A DNA stretch of 64,000 nt from Marinibaculum pumilum (GTDB lineage Bacteria > Pseudomonadota > Alphaproteobacteria > Ferrovibrionales > Ferrovibrionaceae). Shown piece after piece: positions 18,599 through 28,231 of the stretch. The notes under the pieces were generated by a model that was not told the origin of the DNA, searched no databases, and saw nothing but the letters and a program-made list of their open reading frames with translations. Within the stretch, counting starts at the first letter, position 1. Each line of letters opens with the position of its first letter. A program made the translations under genes and the position numbers. The stretch is taken from contig NZ_JBHRTR010000031.1 in assembly GCF_042646425.1 (NCBI RefSeq), forward strand, positions 186,001 to 250,000. The letters are read 5' to 3'.

Positions 18599-18617
18599 CG
18601 GCAAGGAGGAACAGATC

Positions 18618-19715
18618 ATGGGCAAGGGCAATATCGAACTGGCCGGCGTGGCCAAGCGCTATGGCGACACCGTTGCGGTGGCCGGCGTGAACCTGAAGAT
18701 CCCCGACGGCGCCTATTGCTGCTTCCTGGGCCCGTCCGGCTGCGGCAAGACGACGATCCTGCGGATGATCGCGGGCCATGAGGATCCCAGCGACGGCGAG
18801 ATCCTGATCGGCGGCGAGGATACCGCCGGGCTGCCGCCGGTGAAGCGGCGCACCGCGATGATGTTCCAGTCCTATGCGCTGTTCCCGCACCTGTCGGTCC
18901 GCGACAATGTCGCCTTCGGCCTGCGGGTGCGCGGACAGAGCAGCCAGGACCGCCGCAACGCCGCCGACGCGATGCTGGAGAAGGTGCGCCTGTCGGAGCT
19001 GGCCGACCGGCTGCCGGGCCAGCTGTCCGGCGGCCAGCAGCAGCGGGTCGCGCTGGCCCGCGCGGCGATCATGGAGCCGCGGGTGCTGCTGCTCGACGAA
19101 CCCCTGTCGGCGCTGGACGAACAGCTGCGCCTGCAGATGCGCACCGAACTGCGGCGGATGCAGCAGGACCTGGGCATCACCTTTGTCCATGTCACCCATA
19201 CCCAGATGGAGGCGATCGCGCTGGCCGACCTGGTGGTGGTGATGGAGAAGGGCCGGATCCGCCAGGCCGGCGGCGCGCGCGACGTCTACGGCGCACCGCA
19301 GGACCGTTACGTGGCCGAGTTCCTGGGCGGCCAGAACGTGCTGTCCGGCAAGGTGGAGCAGGTCAACGGCGCCAGCATCCTGGTCTCCGCGCCGTCGATG
19401 AAGGGCATCCACGTGCCGCTGCCCGAGAAGCGGCATGTGGCGAACGGCGACAGAGTCGACCTGGCCGTGCGGCGCGATCACATCCATCTGGCCCGGCCCG
19501 GTGCCGCGCCGGCGGCCGGGATGACGAACGCCCTGGGCGCCCGCGTCCTGGCGGTCGAGTACCAGGGCAATTTCGTGAAGGTGGTGCTTGAGGCCGGCCA
19601 GGACAGCGAGTTCGTGGCCTATGTGGCAGAGCGCGAGTTCTACGCCGATCCCTTCGATGTGGGCGACATGGCGCTGGCCACCTGGTCGACGGAGGAATCG
19701 CGGCTGCTTGCCTGA
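18618..19715 (+). CDS. ABC transporter ATP-binding protein, PotA-like
   Basis: A 365-residue ATPase. Walker A is GPSGCGKTT (near residue 40), the Q loop is MMFQSYALFPHL, the signature is LSGGQQQRVALARA, and Walker B is VLLLDEPLSALDE, followed by the switch His in VTHTQMEA. The C-terminal 110 residues form a TOBE-type regulatory domain. SD AAGGAGGA precedes the ATG. It energises the importer encoded just upstream. Confidence 0.92.
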   Translation: MGKGNIELAGVAKRYGDTVAVAGVNLKIPDGAYCCFLGPSGCGKTTILRMIAGHEDPSDGEILIGGEDTAGLPPVKRRTAMMFQSYALFPHLSVRDNVAFGLRVRGQSSQDRRNAADAMLEKVRLSELADRLPGQLSGGQQQRVALARAAIMEPRVLLLDEPLSALDEQLRLQMRTELRRMQQDLGITFVHVTHTQMEAIALADLVVVMEKGRIRQAGGARDVYGAPQDRYVAEFLGGQNVLSGKVEQVNGASILVSAPSMKGIHVPLPEKRHVANGDRVDLAVRRDHIHLARPGAAPAAGMTNALGARVLAVEYQGNFVKVVLEAGQDSEFVAYVAEREFYADPFDVGDMALATWSTEESRLLA

Positions 19716-19741
19716 GCGGCCGCGCTGTAAGGAGAACGGGC

Positions 19742-20221
19742 ATGGAGATTTCGCTGGAGCTCAACGGCCGGCCGCTGGTGGTGGAGGTGGCACCCGACCT
19801 CCTGCTCGCGGACCTGATGCGCGAGACCCTGGGGCTGACCGGCACCCATATCGGCTGCGATACCAGCCAATGCGGCGCCTGCGTGGTGCATGTCGACGGC
19901 GCCTCGGTAAAGAGCTGCACGATGCTCGCCGTATCCGCCGACGGCGCGAAGGTGACCAGCATCGAGGGCCTGGCCGAAGGCGCCGATCTGCATCCGATGC
20001 AGGCCGCCTTCCATGAGAATCACGGCCTGCAATGCGGCTTCTGCACCCCGGGCATGGTGATGAGCGCGATCGACTTCGCGGCCCGCAACCCTGCCCCCGA
20101 CGAGGCCGCGGCCCGGCGCTGGCTGGAAGGGAATATCTGCCGCTGCACCGGCTACCAGAACATCGTCGCGTCGGTGCTGGACGGTGCCGCGCGGATGCGT
20201 GCCGCGGGCGGGGAGGGCTGA
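19742..20221 (+). CDS. Molybdenum hydroxylase small subunit, 2x[2Fe-2S]
   Basis: A 159-residue xanthine dehydrogenase-family iron-sulfur subunit. The N-terminal plant-type cluster ligands are in GCDTSQCGACVVHVDG with a fourth Cys in KSCTML; the second cluster ligands are in CGFCTPGMVM and GNICRCTGYQNIV. It transfers electrons from the Mo centre to FAD. It starts 26 bases after the ATPase gene with AAGGAGAA in front, so the importer and oxidase are probably one transcription unit. Gene order small-large-medium differs from the classical coxMSL order. Confidence 0.92.
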   Translation: MEISLELNGRPLVVEVAPDLLLADLMRETLGLTGTHIGCDTSQCGACVVHVDGASVKSCTMLAVSADGAKVTSIEGLAEGADLHPMQAAFHENHGLQCGFCTPGMVMSAIDFAARNPAPDEAAARRWLEGNICRCTGYQNIVASVLDGAARMRAAGGEG

Positions 20222-20225
20222 GGCC

Positions 20226-22628
20226 ATGAACGACATGACCGGGACAAATCCCACCGGCATCGGGCAGCCGCTGCGGCGGAAGGAGGACATGCGCTTCCTG
20301 ACCGGCCGCGGGCAGTATGTCTCCGACCAGAAGCTGCCGCGCATGACGATGGCGATCTTCGTGCGCTCGCCGCATGCCCATGCGGAGCTGGGTGCAATCG
20401 ACACCGAGGCCGCGAAGGCGGTGCCCGGCGTGGTCGCGGTGCTGACCGGCGCGGAGCTGGCGGCCGATGGGGTCGGCGGCATGCCCTGCGGCTGGGGCAT
20501 CACCAGCAAGGACGGCACGCCGATGAAGGAGCCGGCGCATCCGGCCCTGGCAACCGGCAAGGTCCGCTGCGTCGGCGATGCGGTGGCGATGGTGATCGCG
20601 GAGAGCCTGGAGGCTGCGCGTGCCGCCGCCGACCTGGTGGAGGTCGACTACAAGCCGCTGCCGGCGGTGGTCGGGTTGCTGGAGGCCTTGCAGCCCGGCG
20701 CGCCGCAGCTTTTCGATGAGGCGCCCGGCAATCTCTGCTTCGACTGGGAGGTCGGCGACGCGGCCGCGGTCGATACCGCGTTCGAGAAGGCGGCCCATGT
20801 CGCGCAGCTCAGCCTGGTGAACAACCGCCTGGTCGGCAATCCGATGGAGCCGCGGGCCGCGATCGGCGACTACAATCCCGCGACCGGCCAGCACACCCTG
20901 TGGAGCACCAGCCAGTTCCCGCACATCGTCAAGCTGCTGATGGGCAACTTCGTGCTGAACATCCCGCAGCACAAGCTGCGGGTGATCGCGCCGGATGTCG
21001 GCGGTGGCTTCGGCGTGAAGCAGTTCCACTATGCCGAGGAGGCGCTGGTCACCTGGGCCGCGCGGCGGCTGGGCCGGCCGGTGAAGTGGGTCTGCGAGCG
21101 CAGCGAGGGCTTCATCTCCGACGCCCATGGCCGCGACCATGTCAGCGAGGCGGAGCTGGCGCTGGACGAGACGGGGAAGTTCCTGGGCCTGCGGGTGAAG
21201 ACCCTGGCCAATATGGGCGCCTATCTGTCGACCTTCGGGCCGAACATCCCGACCAACCTGTACGGGCCGCTGCTGGCCGGCGTCTACACCACCCCGGCGA
21301 TCTACTGCGAGGTGAAGGGCGTCTTCACCAACACCCTGCCGGTCGACGCCTATCGCGGGGCGGGGCGGCCGGAGGCGACCTTCCTGCTGGAGCGGCTGGT
21401 CGACGTGGCGGCGACGGAGATGGGCATCGACAAGGTCACGATCCGGCGCCGCAACCTGATCGCACCGGATGCCTATCCCTACCAGACCCCGGTGATGCTG
21501 GAATATGACAGCGGCGATCCCGGCGCCTGCCTGGACCAGGCGTTGAAGTCCGCCGACTGGGACGGCTTCGCCGACCGCAAGGCGGCCTCCGCCGCGAAGG
21601 GCAAGCTGCGCGGCATCGGGTTGTGCACCTATATCGAGGCCTGCGGCCTGGCGCCGTCGCGCATCGCCGCGCGCCTGGGCGCCCGCGGCGGCCTGTTCGA
21701 AAGCTCCACGGTGCGGGTGCATCCCACCGGCGACATCACCGTCCTGATGGGCACCCACAGCCATGGCCAGGGTCATGAGACGACCTTCGCGCAGATCGTC
21801 TCGCAGCGGCTGAACGTGCCGATCGACAGGATCGAGATCGTCTTCGGCGATACCGACAAGGTGCAGTTCGGGCTGGGCACCTACGGTTCGCGTTCGCTGG
21901 CCGTCGGCGGTCCCGCCCTGGCCAAAGCCACCGACAAGGTGATCGAGAAGGGGCGCAGGATCGCCGCCCACCTGCTGGAGACCAGCGACGCGGACATCGC
22001 CTTCGAGGCCGGCGACTTCGTCGTCTCCGGCACCGACCGCAAGGCGAGCTTCGGCGATGTCGCGCTGGCCGCGCACATGGCCTCCGCCTTCGATCCGACG
22101 GAACTGGAGCCGGGGCTGGAGGAGCAGGCCTTCTACGACCCGGTGAACTTCACCTATCCCGGCGGCGCGCATATCGCCGAGGTGGAGATCGACCCCGATA
22201 CCGGCGTGGTCGAACTGCAGAGCTATGTCGCGGTCGACGATATCGGCACCGTGATCAACCCGATGGTCGTCCACGGCCAGCTGCATGGCGGCATCGTGCA
22301 GGGGGTCGGCCAGGCGCTGTTCGAGAACTGCGTCTATGACGAGGAGAGCGGCCAGCTGCTGAGCGGGTCCTTCATGGACTACAGCATGCCGCGCGCCGAT
22401 GCGATGCCGCAGATGGTGGTCGAGACCCACTCCACCCTCTGCACCCATAACGGCCTCGGCGTGAAGGGCTGCGGCGAGATGGGAACCATCGCCTCTCCCG
22501 CCACCGTGATCAACGCGGTGGTCGATGCGCTCAGCCATCTCGGCGTCAGCCATGTCGACATGCCCGCCTCGCCGAACCGGATCTGGCGGATCATCAACGG
22601 CGCCGGCGCGCGCCACGCAGCGGAGTAG
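20226..22628 (+). CDS. Molybdenum hydroxylase large (molybdopterin-binding) subunit, form II CoxL-like
   Basis: An 800-residue Mo-binding subunit of the xanthine dehydrogenase superfamily. The active-site loop reads AYRGAGRPE, the form II signature, not the AYXCSFR loop of true CO dehydrogenase. The catalytic Glu is present in KGCGEMGTIASPATVINAV near residue 755. Other cofactor contacts include GGGFGVKQ and GTYGSRSLAVGG. It likely hydroxylates a carbon next to a ring nitrogen or an aldehyde, using water. The ATG at 20226 follows the small-subunit stop by four bases. It should not be annotated as CO dehydrogenase. Confidence 0.9.
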   Translation: MNDMTGTNPTGIGQPLRRKEDMRFLTGRGQYVSDQKLPRMTMAIFVRSPHAHAELGAIDTEAAKAVPGVVAVLTGAELAADGVGGMPCGWGITSKDGTPMKEPAHPALATGKVRCVGDAVAMVIAESLEAARAAADLVEVDYKPLPAVVGLLEALQPGAPQLFDEAPGNLCFDWEVGDAAAVDTAFEKAAHVAQLSLVNNRLVGNPMEPRAAIGDYNPATGQHTLWSTSQFPHIVKLLMGNFVLNIPQHKLRVIAPDVGGGFGVKQFHYAEEALVTWAARRLGRPVKWVCERSEGFISDAHGRDHVSEAELALDETGKFLGLRVKTLANMGAYLSTFGPNIPTNLYGPLLAGVYTTPAIYCEVKGVFTNTLPVDAYRGAGRPEATFLLERLVDVAATEMGIDKVTIRRRNLIAPDAYPYQTPVMLEYDSGDPGACLDQALKSADWDGFADRKAASAAKGKLRGIGLCTYIEACGLAPSRIAARLGARGGLFESSTVRVHPTGDITVLMGTHSHGQGHETTFAQIVSQRLNVPIDRIEIVFGDTDKVQFGLGTYGSRSLAVGGPALAKATDKVIEKGRRIAAHLLETSDADIAFEAGDFVVSGTDRKASFGDVALAAHMASAFDPTELEPGLEEQAFYDPVNFTYPGGAHIAEVEIDPDTGVVELQSYVAVDDIGTVINPMVVHGQLHGGIVQGVGQALFENCVYDEESGQLLSGSFMDYSMPRADAMPQMVVETHSTLCTHNGLGVKGCGEMGTIASPATVINAVVDALSHLGVSHVDMPASPNRIWRIINGAGARHAAE

Positions 22629-22639
22629 GGGGCGCAGCC

Positions 22640-23446
22640 ATGCAGGGCTTCAGCTATCACAAGCCCGCCAGCACGGCCGATGCGGCCGGTCTGCTGGCGG
22701 CAAACCCGGAGGCGAAGCTGCTCGCCGGCGGCATGAGCCTGCTGCCGGTGATGAAGCAGCGCCTGGCGCAGCCCTCGGACCTGGTCGACCTCGCCGCCCT
22801 GGCGGACTTGAAGGTGATCGATACGTCCGGCGGCGGCGTAACCGTCGGCGCGATGGTCACCCATGACCGGGTCGCCCGGTCGCCGGAGGTGAAGGGTGCG
22901 ATCCCGGCGCTGGCGGCGCTGGCTGGCGGGATCGGCGATCCCCAGGTCCGCAACCGCGGCACCCTGGGCGGCTCCATCGCCAATGCCGATCCGGCGGCCG
23001 ACTATCCCGCCGCGCTGCTGGGCTTGGCCGCACAGGTCCGTACCGACCGCCGCAGCATTGCCGCCGACGATTTCTTCACCGGCCTGTACGAGACGGCGCT
23101 GGAGCCGGGCGAGATCGTCCTGGCGGTCGATTTCGCCGTGCCGGATGGGGCGGCCTACATGAAGATGCCGCACCCGGCCTCCCGCTTTGCCGTGGTGGGG
23201 GTCTTCGTCGCGCGCTCCGGCGCGACCGTCCGGGTCGGGGTCACCGGCGCCGCGGCCTGTGCGTTCCGGGCCTCGTCGATCGAGCAGGCGCTGGGGGAGC
23301 GTTTCGAGCCCGGCGCCCTGGACGGGATCAGGATCCCGGCCTCGGAGATGTCCAGCGACATCCATGCCGATGCCGACTATCGCGCCCACCTGGTGCGGGT
23401 GATGGCGCAGCGCGCCGTGGCCGCCATCCTGGCCGGCGCTGACTAG
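22640..23446 (+). CDS. Molybdenum hydroxylase medium (FAD-binding) subunit, CoxM-like
   Basis: A 268-residue flavoprotein subunit. FAD contacts are LLAGGMSLLPVMKQRL near residue 30 and GDPQVRNRGTLGGSIANADPAADYPAALL near residue 105. The C-terminal domain ends with HADADYRAHLVRVMAQRAV, typical of the CO dehydrogenase flavoprotein C-terminal fold. It completes the three-subunit Mo enzyme and is followed by the amidase after 11 bases. Confidence 0.92.
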   Translation: MQGFSYHKPASTADAAGLLAANPEAKLLAGGMSLLPVMKQRLAQPSDLVDLAALADLKVIDTSGGGVTVGAMVTHDRVARSPEVKGAIPALAALAGGIGDPQVRNRGTLGGSIANADPAADYPAALLGLAAQVRTDRRSIAADDFFTGLYETALEPGEIVLAVDFAVPDGAAYMKMPHPASRFAVVGVFVARSGATVRVGVTGAAACAFRASSIEQALGERFEPGALDGIRIPASEMSSDIHADADYRAHLVRVMAQRAVAAILAGAD

Positions 23447-23457
23447 GCCCCCACCCG

Positions 23458-24906
23458 ATGCAGGATCAGAACACGCTTGCCGGGAGCGGCCTTGCCCGTC
23501 TCTCCGCGAAGGAAATGCTGGACGGCTATCGCAACGGGCTGTTCACGCCGGTCGATGTCGTCGACGCGGTGATCGACGCCCTGGAGGATGTCGACGGCCG
23601 CTGCAACATCGTCGTCACCCCGATGTACGACCAGGCGCGCAAGGCGGCCGAGGCCGCCACCGCCGCCTGGCGCGACGGCGCGCCGACCGGGCCACTCTGC
23701 GGCGTGCCGGTGTCCGTGAAGGACCTGATCTTCGTCGCCGGCGTGCCGGCCTGTGCCGGCTCGCCGGCGATGAAGGATCATGTGCCCGGCGCCGACGCGG
23801 CTGTGGTCAGTGCGCTGCAGCGTGCCGGCGCGGTGATGACCTGCAAGACCACGACCTGCGAGGCGGGCTACAAGCTGACCGCCGACAGCCCGCTGTCCGG
23901 CATCACCCGCAATCCCTGGCATCTCGGCCGCACCAGCGGGGGCTCCTCCGGCGGTGCCGCTGCCGGCGTGGCGGCCGGCGCCGGCCCGCTGGCGCTGGGC
24001 ACCGACGCGGTCGGTTCGATCCGGGTGCCGGCCTCGTTCTGCGGCGTGTTCGGGATCAAGCCGACCTTCGGCCTGGTGCCGCGCGCACCGGGCTTCTTCC
24101 CGCCCTCCTGGGGGTCGCTGGCCCATACCGGTCCGATCGGCCGCACGGTCGCGGACACGGCGGCGCTGCTGGAAGTGCTTGCCGGCTATGACCGCCGCGA
24201 TGCGGTCAGCCTGCCGCAGCCACAGCGCGCCTTCCCGGCGGAGGCGGGGCCGCTGGAAGGGCTGACCATCGGCTATACCGAGGACTTCGGCTATGCCGCG
24301 GTCGCGCCGGCCGTGCGCGCGGCGTTCCGCCGTACCCTGGGCGTCCTTGAGGGGCTGGGCACGCGGCTGGTGCCGGACCATCCCGGCCTCGACCCGGATA
24401 TCCTGGACAGCATCCTGAAGCCGATCGGCTATACCGAGCAGGCCAGTGCGGTCAGCGACCGGTCGGAGGCATTGCTCGCCTGTTCGGAGGACGACTTCAA
24501 CGCGGTGGTGCGCCAGGGCCGCACCTACAGCGGCACCGACTATATGAACGCCACCCACCGGCGGGCCATCCTGCGGGGCCGCTTCCTGTCGCTGTTCGAG
24601 CGGGTGGATGCGCTGCTGACGCCGACGGTGGCGGTCCCCGCCTTCGCGGCCGGCACCCTGGGTGTCGACCAGATCGACGGCAAGCCGGTGGACCCGCATC
24701 TGGGCTGGTCGCCCTTTTCCTGGCCGATCAACCTGGCGGGGCTGCCGGCGGCCAGCGCGCCGGTCGGCTTCGATCCCGACGGGCTGCCGATCGGCCTGCA
24801 GGTCGTCGCGCCCTGGCTGGACGAACCGGTGATCCTGCGGATCGCCGCCGCGCTGGAAGCGGCGCAGCCCTGGGCGGGGAGCTGGCCGGGCTTCAGGGCG
24901 CCGTGA
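23458..24906 (+). CDS. Amidase signature family hydrolase
   Basis: A 482-residue amidase. The Ser-cisSer-Lys triad is visible as Lys88 (PVSVKDL), Ser163/164 in GGSSGGAAAG and nucleophile Ser187 in GTDAVGSIRVPAS. The family hydrolyses linear or cyclic amides and related C-N bonds. Being last in the importer/Mo-hydroxylase operon, it probably cleaves an amide made after hydroxylation of a nitrogen-containing ring or imine (lactam-type product); that step is inference. Its 3' end overlaps the convergent LysR gene by 14 bases. Confidence 0.88.
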   Translation: MQDQNTLAGSGLARLSAKEMLDGYRNGLFTPVDVVDAVIDALEDVDGRCNIVVTPMYDQARKAAEAATAAWRDGAPTGPLCGVPVSVKDLIFVAGVPACAGSPAMKDHVPGADAAVVSALQRAGAVMTCKTTTCEAGYKLTADSPLSGITRNPWHLGRTSGGSSGGAAAGVAAGAGPLALGTDAVGSIRVPASFCGVFGIKPTFGLVPRAPGFFPPSWGSLAHTGPIGRTVADTAALLEVLAGYDRRDAVSLPQPQRAFPAEAGPLEGLTIGYTEDFGYAAVAPAVRAAFRRTLGVLEGLGTRLVPDHPGLDPDILDSILKPIGYTEQASAVSDRSEALLACSEDDFNAVVRQGRTYSGTDYMNATHRRAILRGRFLSLFERVDALLTPTVAVPAFAAGTLGVDQIDGKPVDPHLGWSPFSWPINLAGLPAASAPVGFDPDGLPIGLQVVAPWLDEPVILRIAAALEAAQPWAGSWPGFRAP

Positions 24907-25837
24907 CGCCCTCGGCCTGCTGTGCCGCCGCGCTGCCGGTATCCGGGGCGGTGCGGCGCTCCAGGCCGGGCATGGTATGGGGCTGGCCCAGATAGGTTTC
25001 CAGGTAGTTGTGCAGCGCCGCGGCGGCCGGCGAGGAGGCGCCGGGGGCCTGGTAGAGCAGCAGCTCGACCTTCGGCAGGGGCGGGAAATAGTCCTGCATG
25101 CCGATCTGCTTCATGCCTGGAACTTGGGCAGATTGCCCAAGGACGGTGATCGCCATGCCTGAAAAGACGGCAGCCTGCAATCCGCCCAGGCTTTCGCTGA
25201 TGCAGGCGATGCGCCATTTCCGGCCCGTTCGCTCCAGTGCCTCGATGGCATGGTCGCGATAGACATTGCCCGGCGGCAGCAGGGCCAGCGGCACGGGATT
25301 CTCAAGGTGGGTGTCCTGGCCTTCGCCCATCAGCCAGATCAGCTGTTCCTGGCGGACCACCCGTCCGCCGGTGAAGCCGCGCATGCGGGTGACCAGCGCG
25401 ATGTCGACCTCGCCGCGCTGCACCATGCCGACGAGGGGGGTGGAGAGGCTGCAGCGCAGTTCCACCTGGATCCGCGGAAAGGTCTTGCGGAACCGCGCCA
25501 GGATCGCCGGCAGCAGGTAGGCGGAATAGAGGTCCGGCGTGCCCAGCACGACATGGCCCTCGATATCCGGGGTGGAGAGGCGCGACAGCAGTTCGTCGTG
25601 CAGGCGCAGCATGGAGACGGCGTAGCCGCGCACCAGTTCGCCGGCATCGGTCAGCTGCGGGCGGCGGCTTTCGGGGGCGAACAGGGCCATCCCGGTCATC
25701 TCTTCCAGCCGCTTGATCTGCAGGGTGATGGCGGGCTGCGTGCGGCCCTGGCGGCGGGCCGTCTCCGTGATGCTGCCCGTCTCCGCGACGGTCACGAAGG
25801 ACCGCAGGCTGCGGATGTCGAGGGAGTAGGAGGGCAT
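24893..25837 (-). CDS. LysR-family transcriptional regulator
   Basis: A 314-residue LysR regulator. The N-terminal winged helix reads LRSFVTVAETGSITETARRQGRTQPAITLQIKRLEEMTG, followed by a periplasmic-binding-protein-like effector domain from about residue 95. The ATG at 25837 (MPSYSLDIRSL) was chosen because homology begins there; a longer in-frame extension to 26251 would run antisense through the neighbouring gene. It converges on the amidase gene, so it is a good candidate to regulate the Mo-hydroxylase cluster, although its own upstream region faces the DUF6134-like gene. Confidence 0.88.
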   Translation of the reverse strand: MPSYSLDIRSLRSFVTVAETGSITETARRQGRTQPAITLQIKRLEEMTGMALFAPESRRPQLTDAGELVRGYAVSMLRLHDELLSRLSTPDIEGHVVLGTPDLYSAYLLPAILARFRKTFPRIQVELRCSLSTPLVGMVQRGEVDIALVTRMRGFTGGRVVRQEQLIWLMGEGQDTHLENPVPLALLPPGNVYRDHAIEALERTGRKWRIACISESLGGLQAAVFSGMAITVLGQSAQVPGMKQIGMQDYFPPLPKVELLLYQAPGASSPAAAALHNYLETYLGQPHTMPGLERRTAPDTGSAAAQQAEGVTAP

Positions 25838-26000
25838 GCGGGTTCCCGGGTTGTATTGCCGGGCCGCCGCGCCCGGCATTCCATCGCATGCAAAATCCGT
25901 GCTTCCGCCGGAGCGGCGTCCGCCGGCCTGTCGACGGTGAACCGCGCCGGCCGGCGCGCCGTAGAACGGCCAGGGAGATGCACGGCATGAGGAAGGGGCC

Positions 26001-26723
26001 ATGACGACGCAAGACGACGATGCCGGCGTCCGGGCGGGACTGTCCCGCCGCAGCCTGCTGCAGGGCGGCGCCGCGACCTTGGGCCTGGGCGCGATCCTGC
26101 CGGACGGTGTTTCGCGGCGCGCGCATGCCGCGGTGGATGCCGCATCGGCGCGCGACCTGCTGTTCGACGTCAGTCGCGACGATGCGCCGATCGGGCGGCA
26201 TGAGATCCGCTTCGACCGCGCCGGCGGCCGGCTGGAGGTCGATATCCGCATCGAGCTGGAGATCGGCCTGCTGTTCGTGACGGCGTTCCGCTACAGCCAC
26301 CGCAACCGCGAGACCTGGCAGGACGGCCGCCTCGCGGCCATCACCACCCGCACCGACGACGACGGCACCGACCACCGCCTGCAGGGCCGGCAGACGGCGG
26401 ACGGCCTGGTGATCGAGACGGGCGGGGGGCGCGAGGTCGTGCCGGCCGCGCTGCTGCCGACCAGCTGGTGGCACCCCGACACGATGGGCCGGTCGCAGCT
26501 TTTGAACACGCAGGACGGCCGGATCATGTCGGTGCGCATGACCGCCGGCGTGGAAGAACGGATTCGCGGAGATGGCGGTACGATCGCGGCCCGTCGCCAT
26601 GTCTGCCGCGGCGATGTCGACCTGGAGCTGTGGCGCGACCGCGCGGACCGCCTGGCGCGGATCCGCTTCACGGCGCCGCGGGACGGCTCGGTGATCGACT
26701 ATCGCCGCCGGCCGGGCGGCTGA
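26001..26723 (+). CDS. Tat-exported protein, DUF6134-like
   Basis: A 240-residue protein with a twin-arginine leader (LSRRSLLQGGAATLGLGAILPDGVSRRAHA) and a mature domain of beta-strand character: LLFDVSRDDAPIGRHEIRFDRAGGRLEVDIRIELEIGLLFVTAFRYSHRNRETWQDGRL. This matches small periplasmic proteins I recognise as DUF6134; no catalytic motif is evident. Its 3' end overlaps the convergent MFS gene by 56 bases. Function unknown. Confidence 0.65.
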   Translation: MTTQDDDAGVRAGLSRRSLLQGGAATLGLGAILPDGVSRRAHAAVDAASARDLLFDVSRDDAPIGRHEIRFDRAGGRLEVDIRIELEIGLLFVTAFRYSHRNRETWQDGRLAAITTRTDDDGTDHRLQGRQTADGLVIETGGGREVVPAALLPTSWWHPDTMGRSQLLNTQDGRIMSVRMTAGVEERIRGDGGTIAARRHVCRGDVDLELWRDRADRLARIRFTAPRDGSVIDYRRRPGG

Positions 26724-28095
26724 ACGCCGCGCCGCGCCGGCGGTCGATCAGCGACCGGATCCGCATCTGCCGTGCGCGGTCGATCGGATAGCGGCGGACC
26801 AGGACGATCGCCAGCAGCTTGATCGGGATCGGCAGGGCGCCGTACAGCAAAGCCAGCACCAGGGTACCGGACGGCACGGCCGCCGCTGCGGCCGGATCGA
26901 AACCGGCCAGGTCCAGGACCGGGAAGGCGATGCCCACCGCCAGCGCCAGTGCGAGCTTCGTCGCCATGTTCCAGGCTGCGAAGTAGGTGCCGGTCCGGCC
27001 GCCGCCGCCGCGCAGGGTGTCCAGGTCCACCACATCGGCCTGCATCGCCGGCGGCAGCGCCAGGTCGGCACCCAGGCAGAGGCCGGTGAACAGGCAAATT
27101 GCAAGGAATGCCCCGACATCGCCGGCGCCCAGGAACGGCACCGCCAGGAAGCCGGCGCAGGCCAGCGCCATGCCCAGCATCCAGGCGCGGTGCTTGCCCA
27201 GCGCCCGGCTGGCCCTGAGCCACAGGGGGACCGAGACCAGGCCGGCAAGGAAATAGGCCAACAGCAGCGCACCCCCCTGTTCCGGCGCGGCAAGGCGATG
27301 CTCCACGAACAGCAGGAACAGGGTAGCGGCGAGGCCGTTGGCGGTCCCATTGGCGAGGTAGGCGGCCAGCAGCAGAAGGAACGGCCGGTTGCGCGCCATC
27401 AGGCGCAGCCCCGTGCGCAGCGACGGGGCCGGCGCCTTGGCCAGCTGCGGCTCCCGCACGAAAAGGAGGCAGGCCAGCACGGTGGCAGGCAGCAGCCCGG
27501 CGACCATCCAGGCGAACCAGGACAGGGCGGCGGCGGAGGCTGAGGCGGTGTCCTGCAGCGCGCCGCTGTCGTTCCCTGCGGTCAGCCATTGCGCCATCGC
27601 CGGCAGGGTGGCCGCGATGCAGGTGCCGGCCACGACCATCGCCTCCCGCGCCCCGGCGATGCGGCTGCGGCCGTCATAATCCTCGCTGAGTTCCGCCCCC
27701 CAGGCCTGGTAGGGCAGCATCAGGGCCGTCCAGCCGCCATACAGCAACAGCGACCAGATCAGCAGATGGGTGCCGCCGGCGCCCTCCGGCGGCATGAACA
27801 GCTGCCATGTGGCCAGCATCACCGCCGGCGTGGCAGCGACCATCCAGACCCGCCGCCGCCCCCAGCGGCGGCCGAACCGGTCGCACCAGATGCCGACGAT
27901 CGGGTCGCTGACCGCGTCGAACAGCCGGGCCGCCAGAAGCAGCAGCCCGGCATTGGCCAGGCCGATGCCCAGGGTGGCGCCGTAGAAGGCGGGCAGGTGG
28001 ATGTAGACGGGCAGGGTCAGCATCGCCAGCGGCAGCGCCGGCAGGGCATAGGCGAAGAGAAGGGGCCCTGCCCAACCCGGTCTGAGACGCCGCAT
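26668..28095 (-). CDS. MFS transporter, GPH (sugar/cation symporter) type
   Basis: A 475-residue membrane protein with 12 predicted helices. ARLFDAVSDPIVGIWCDRFGRRWGRRRVWM near residue 45 is the characteristic first-half motif of the glycoside-pentoside-hexuronide family, and MLPYQAWGAELSEDYDGRSRIAGAREA follows. The ATG at 28095 (MRRLRPGW) is the best start; upstream in-frame sequence lacks hydrophobic character. Divergent from the glutathione peroxidase gene across 136 bases. Substrate unknown. Confidence 0.82.
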   Translation of the reverse strand: MRRLRPGWAGPLLFAYALPALPLAMLTLPVYIHLPAFYGATLGIGLANAGLLLLAARLFDAVSDPIVGIWCDRFGRRWGRRRVWMVAATPAVMLATWQLFMPPEGAGGTHLLIWSLLLYGGWTALMLPYQAWGAELSEDYDGRSRIAGAREAMVVAGTCIAATLPAMAQWLTAGNDSGALQDTASASAAALSWFAWMVAGLLPATVLACLLFVREPQLAKAPAPSLRTGLRLMARNRPFLLLLAAYLANGTANGLAATLFLLFVEHRLAAPEQGGALLLAYFLAGLVSVPLWLRASRALGKHRAWMLGMALACAGFLAVPFLGAGDVGAFLAICLFTGLCLGADLALPPAMQADVVDLDTLRGGGGRTGTYFAAWNMATKLALALAVGIAFPVLDLAGFDPAAAAAVPSGTLVLALLYGALPIPIKLLAIVLVRRYPIDRARQMRIRSLIDRRRGAAFSRPAGGDSRSPSRPAAP

Positions 28096-28231
28096 CCCTG
28101 CCTGTTCCCGAACGGTTGATCGACCCCATCTCAACTGGATTGCCGGTCGGGCCCGGCAAGGCGCCGGCGATTCGACCGATCCGCTCCCGCCGGCGCGACG
28201 TAGGATACGGCGTGGAGCATGAGGTGACGGG

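Noticed and set aside
20226..22628. Aerobic CO dehydrogenase (coxL)
   Set aside because: The active-site loop is AYRGAGR, not the Cys-containing loop of form I enzymes, and the gene order is not coxMSL.
25838..26251. N-terminal extension of the LysR gene
   Set aside because: It would run antisense through the DUF6134-like gene, and LysR homology starts at 25837.
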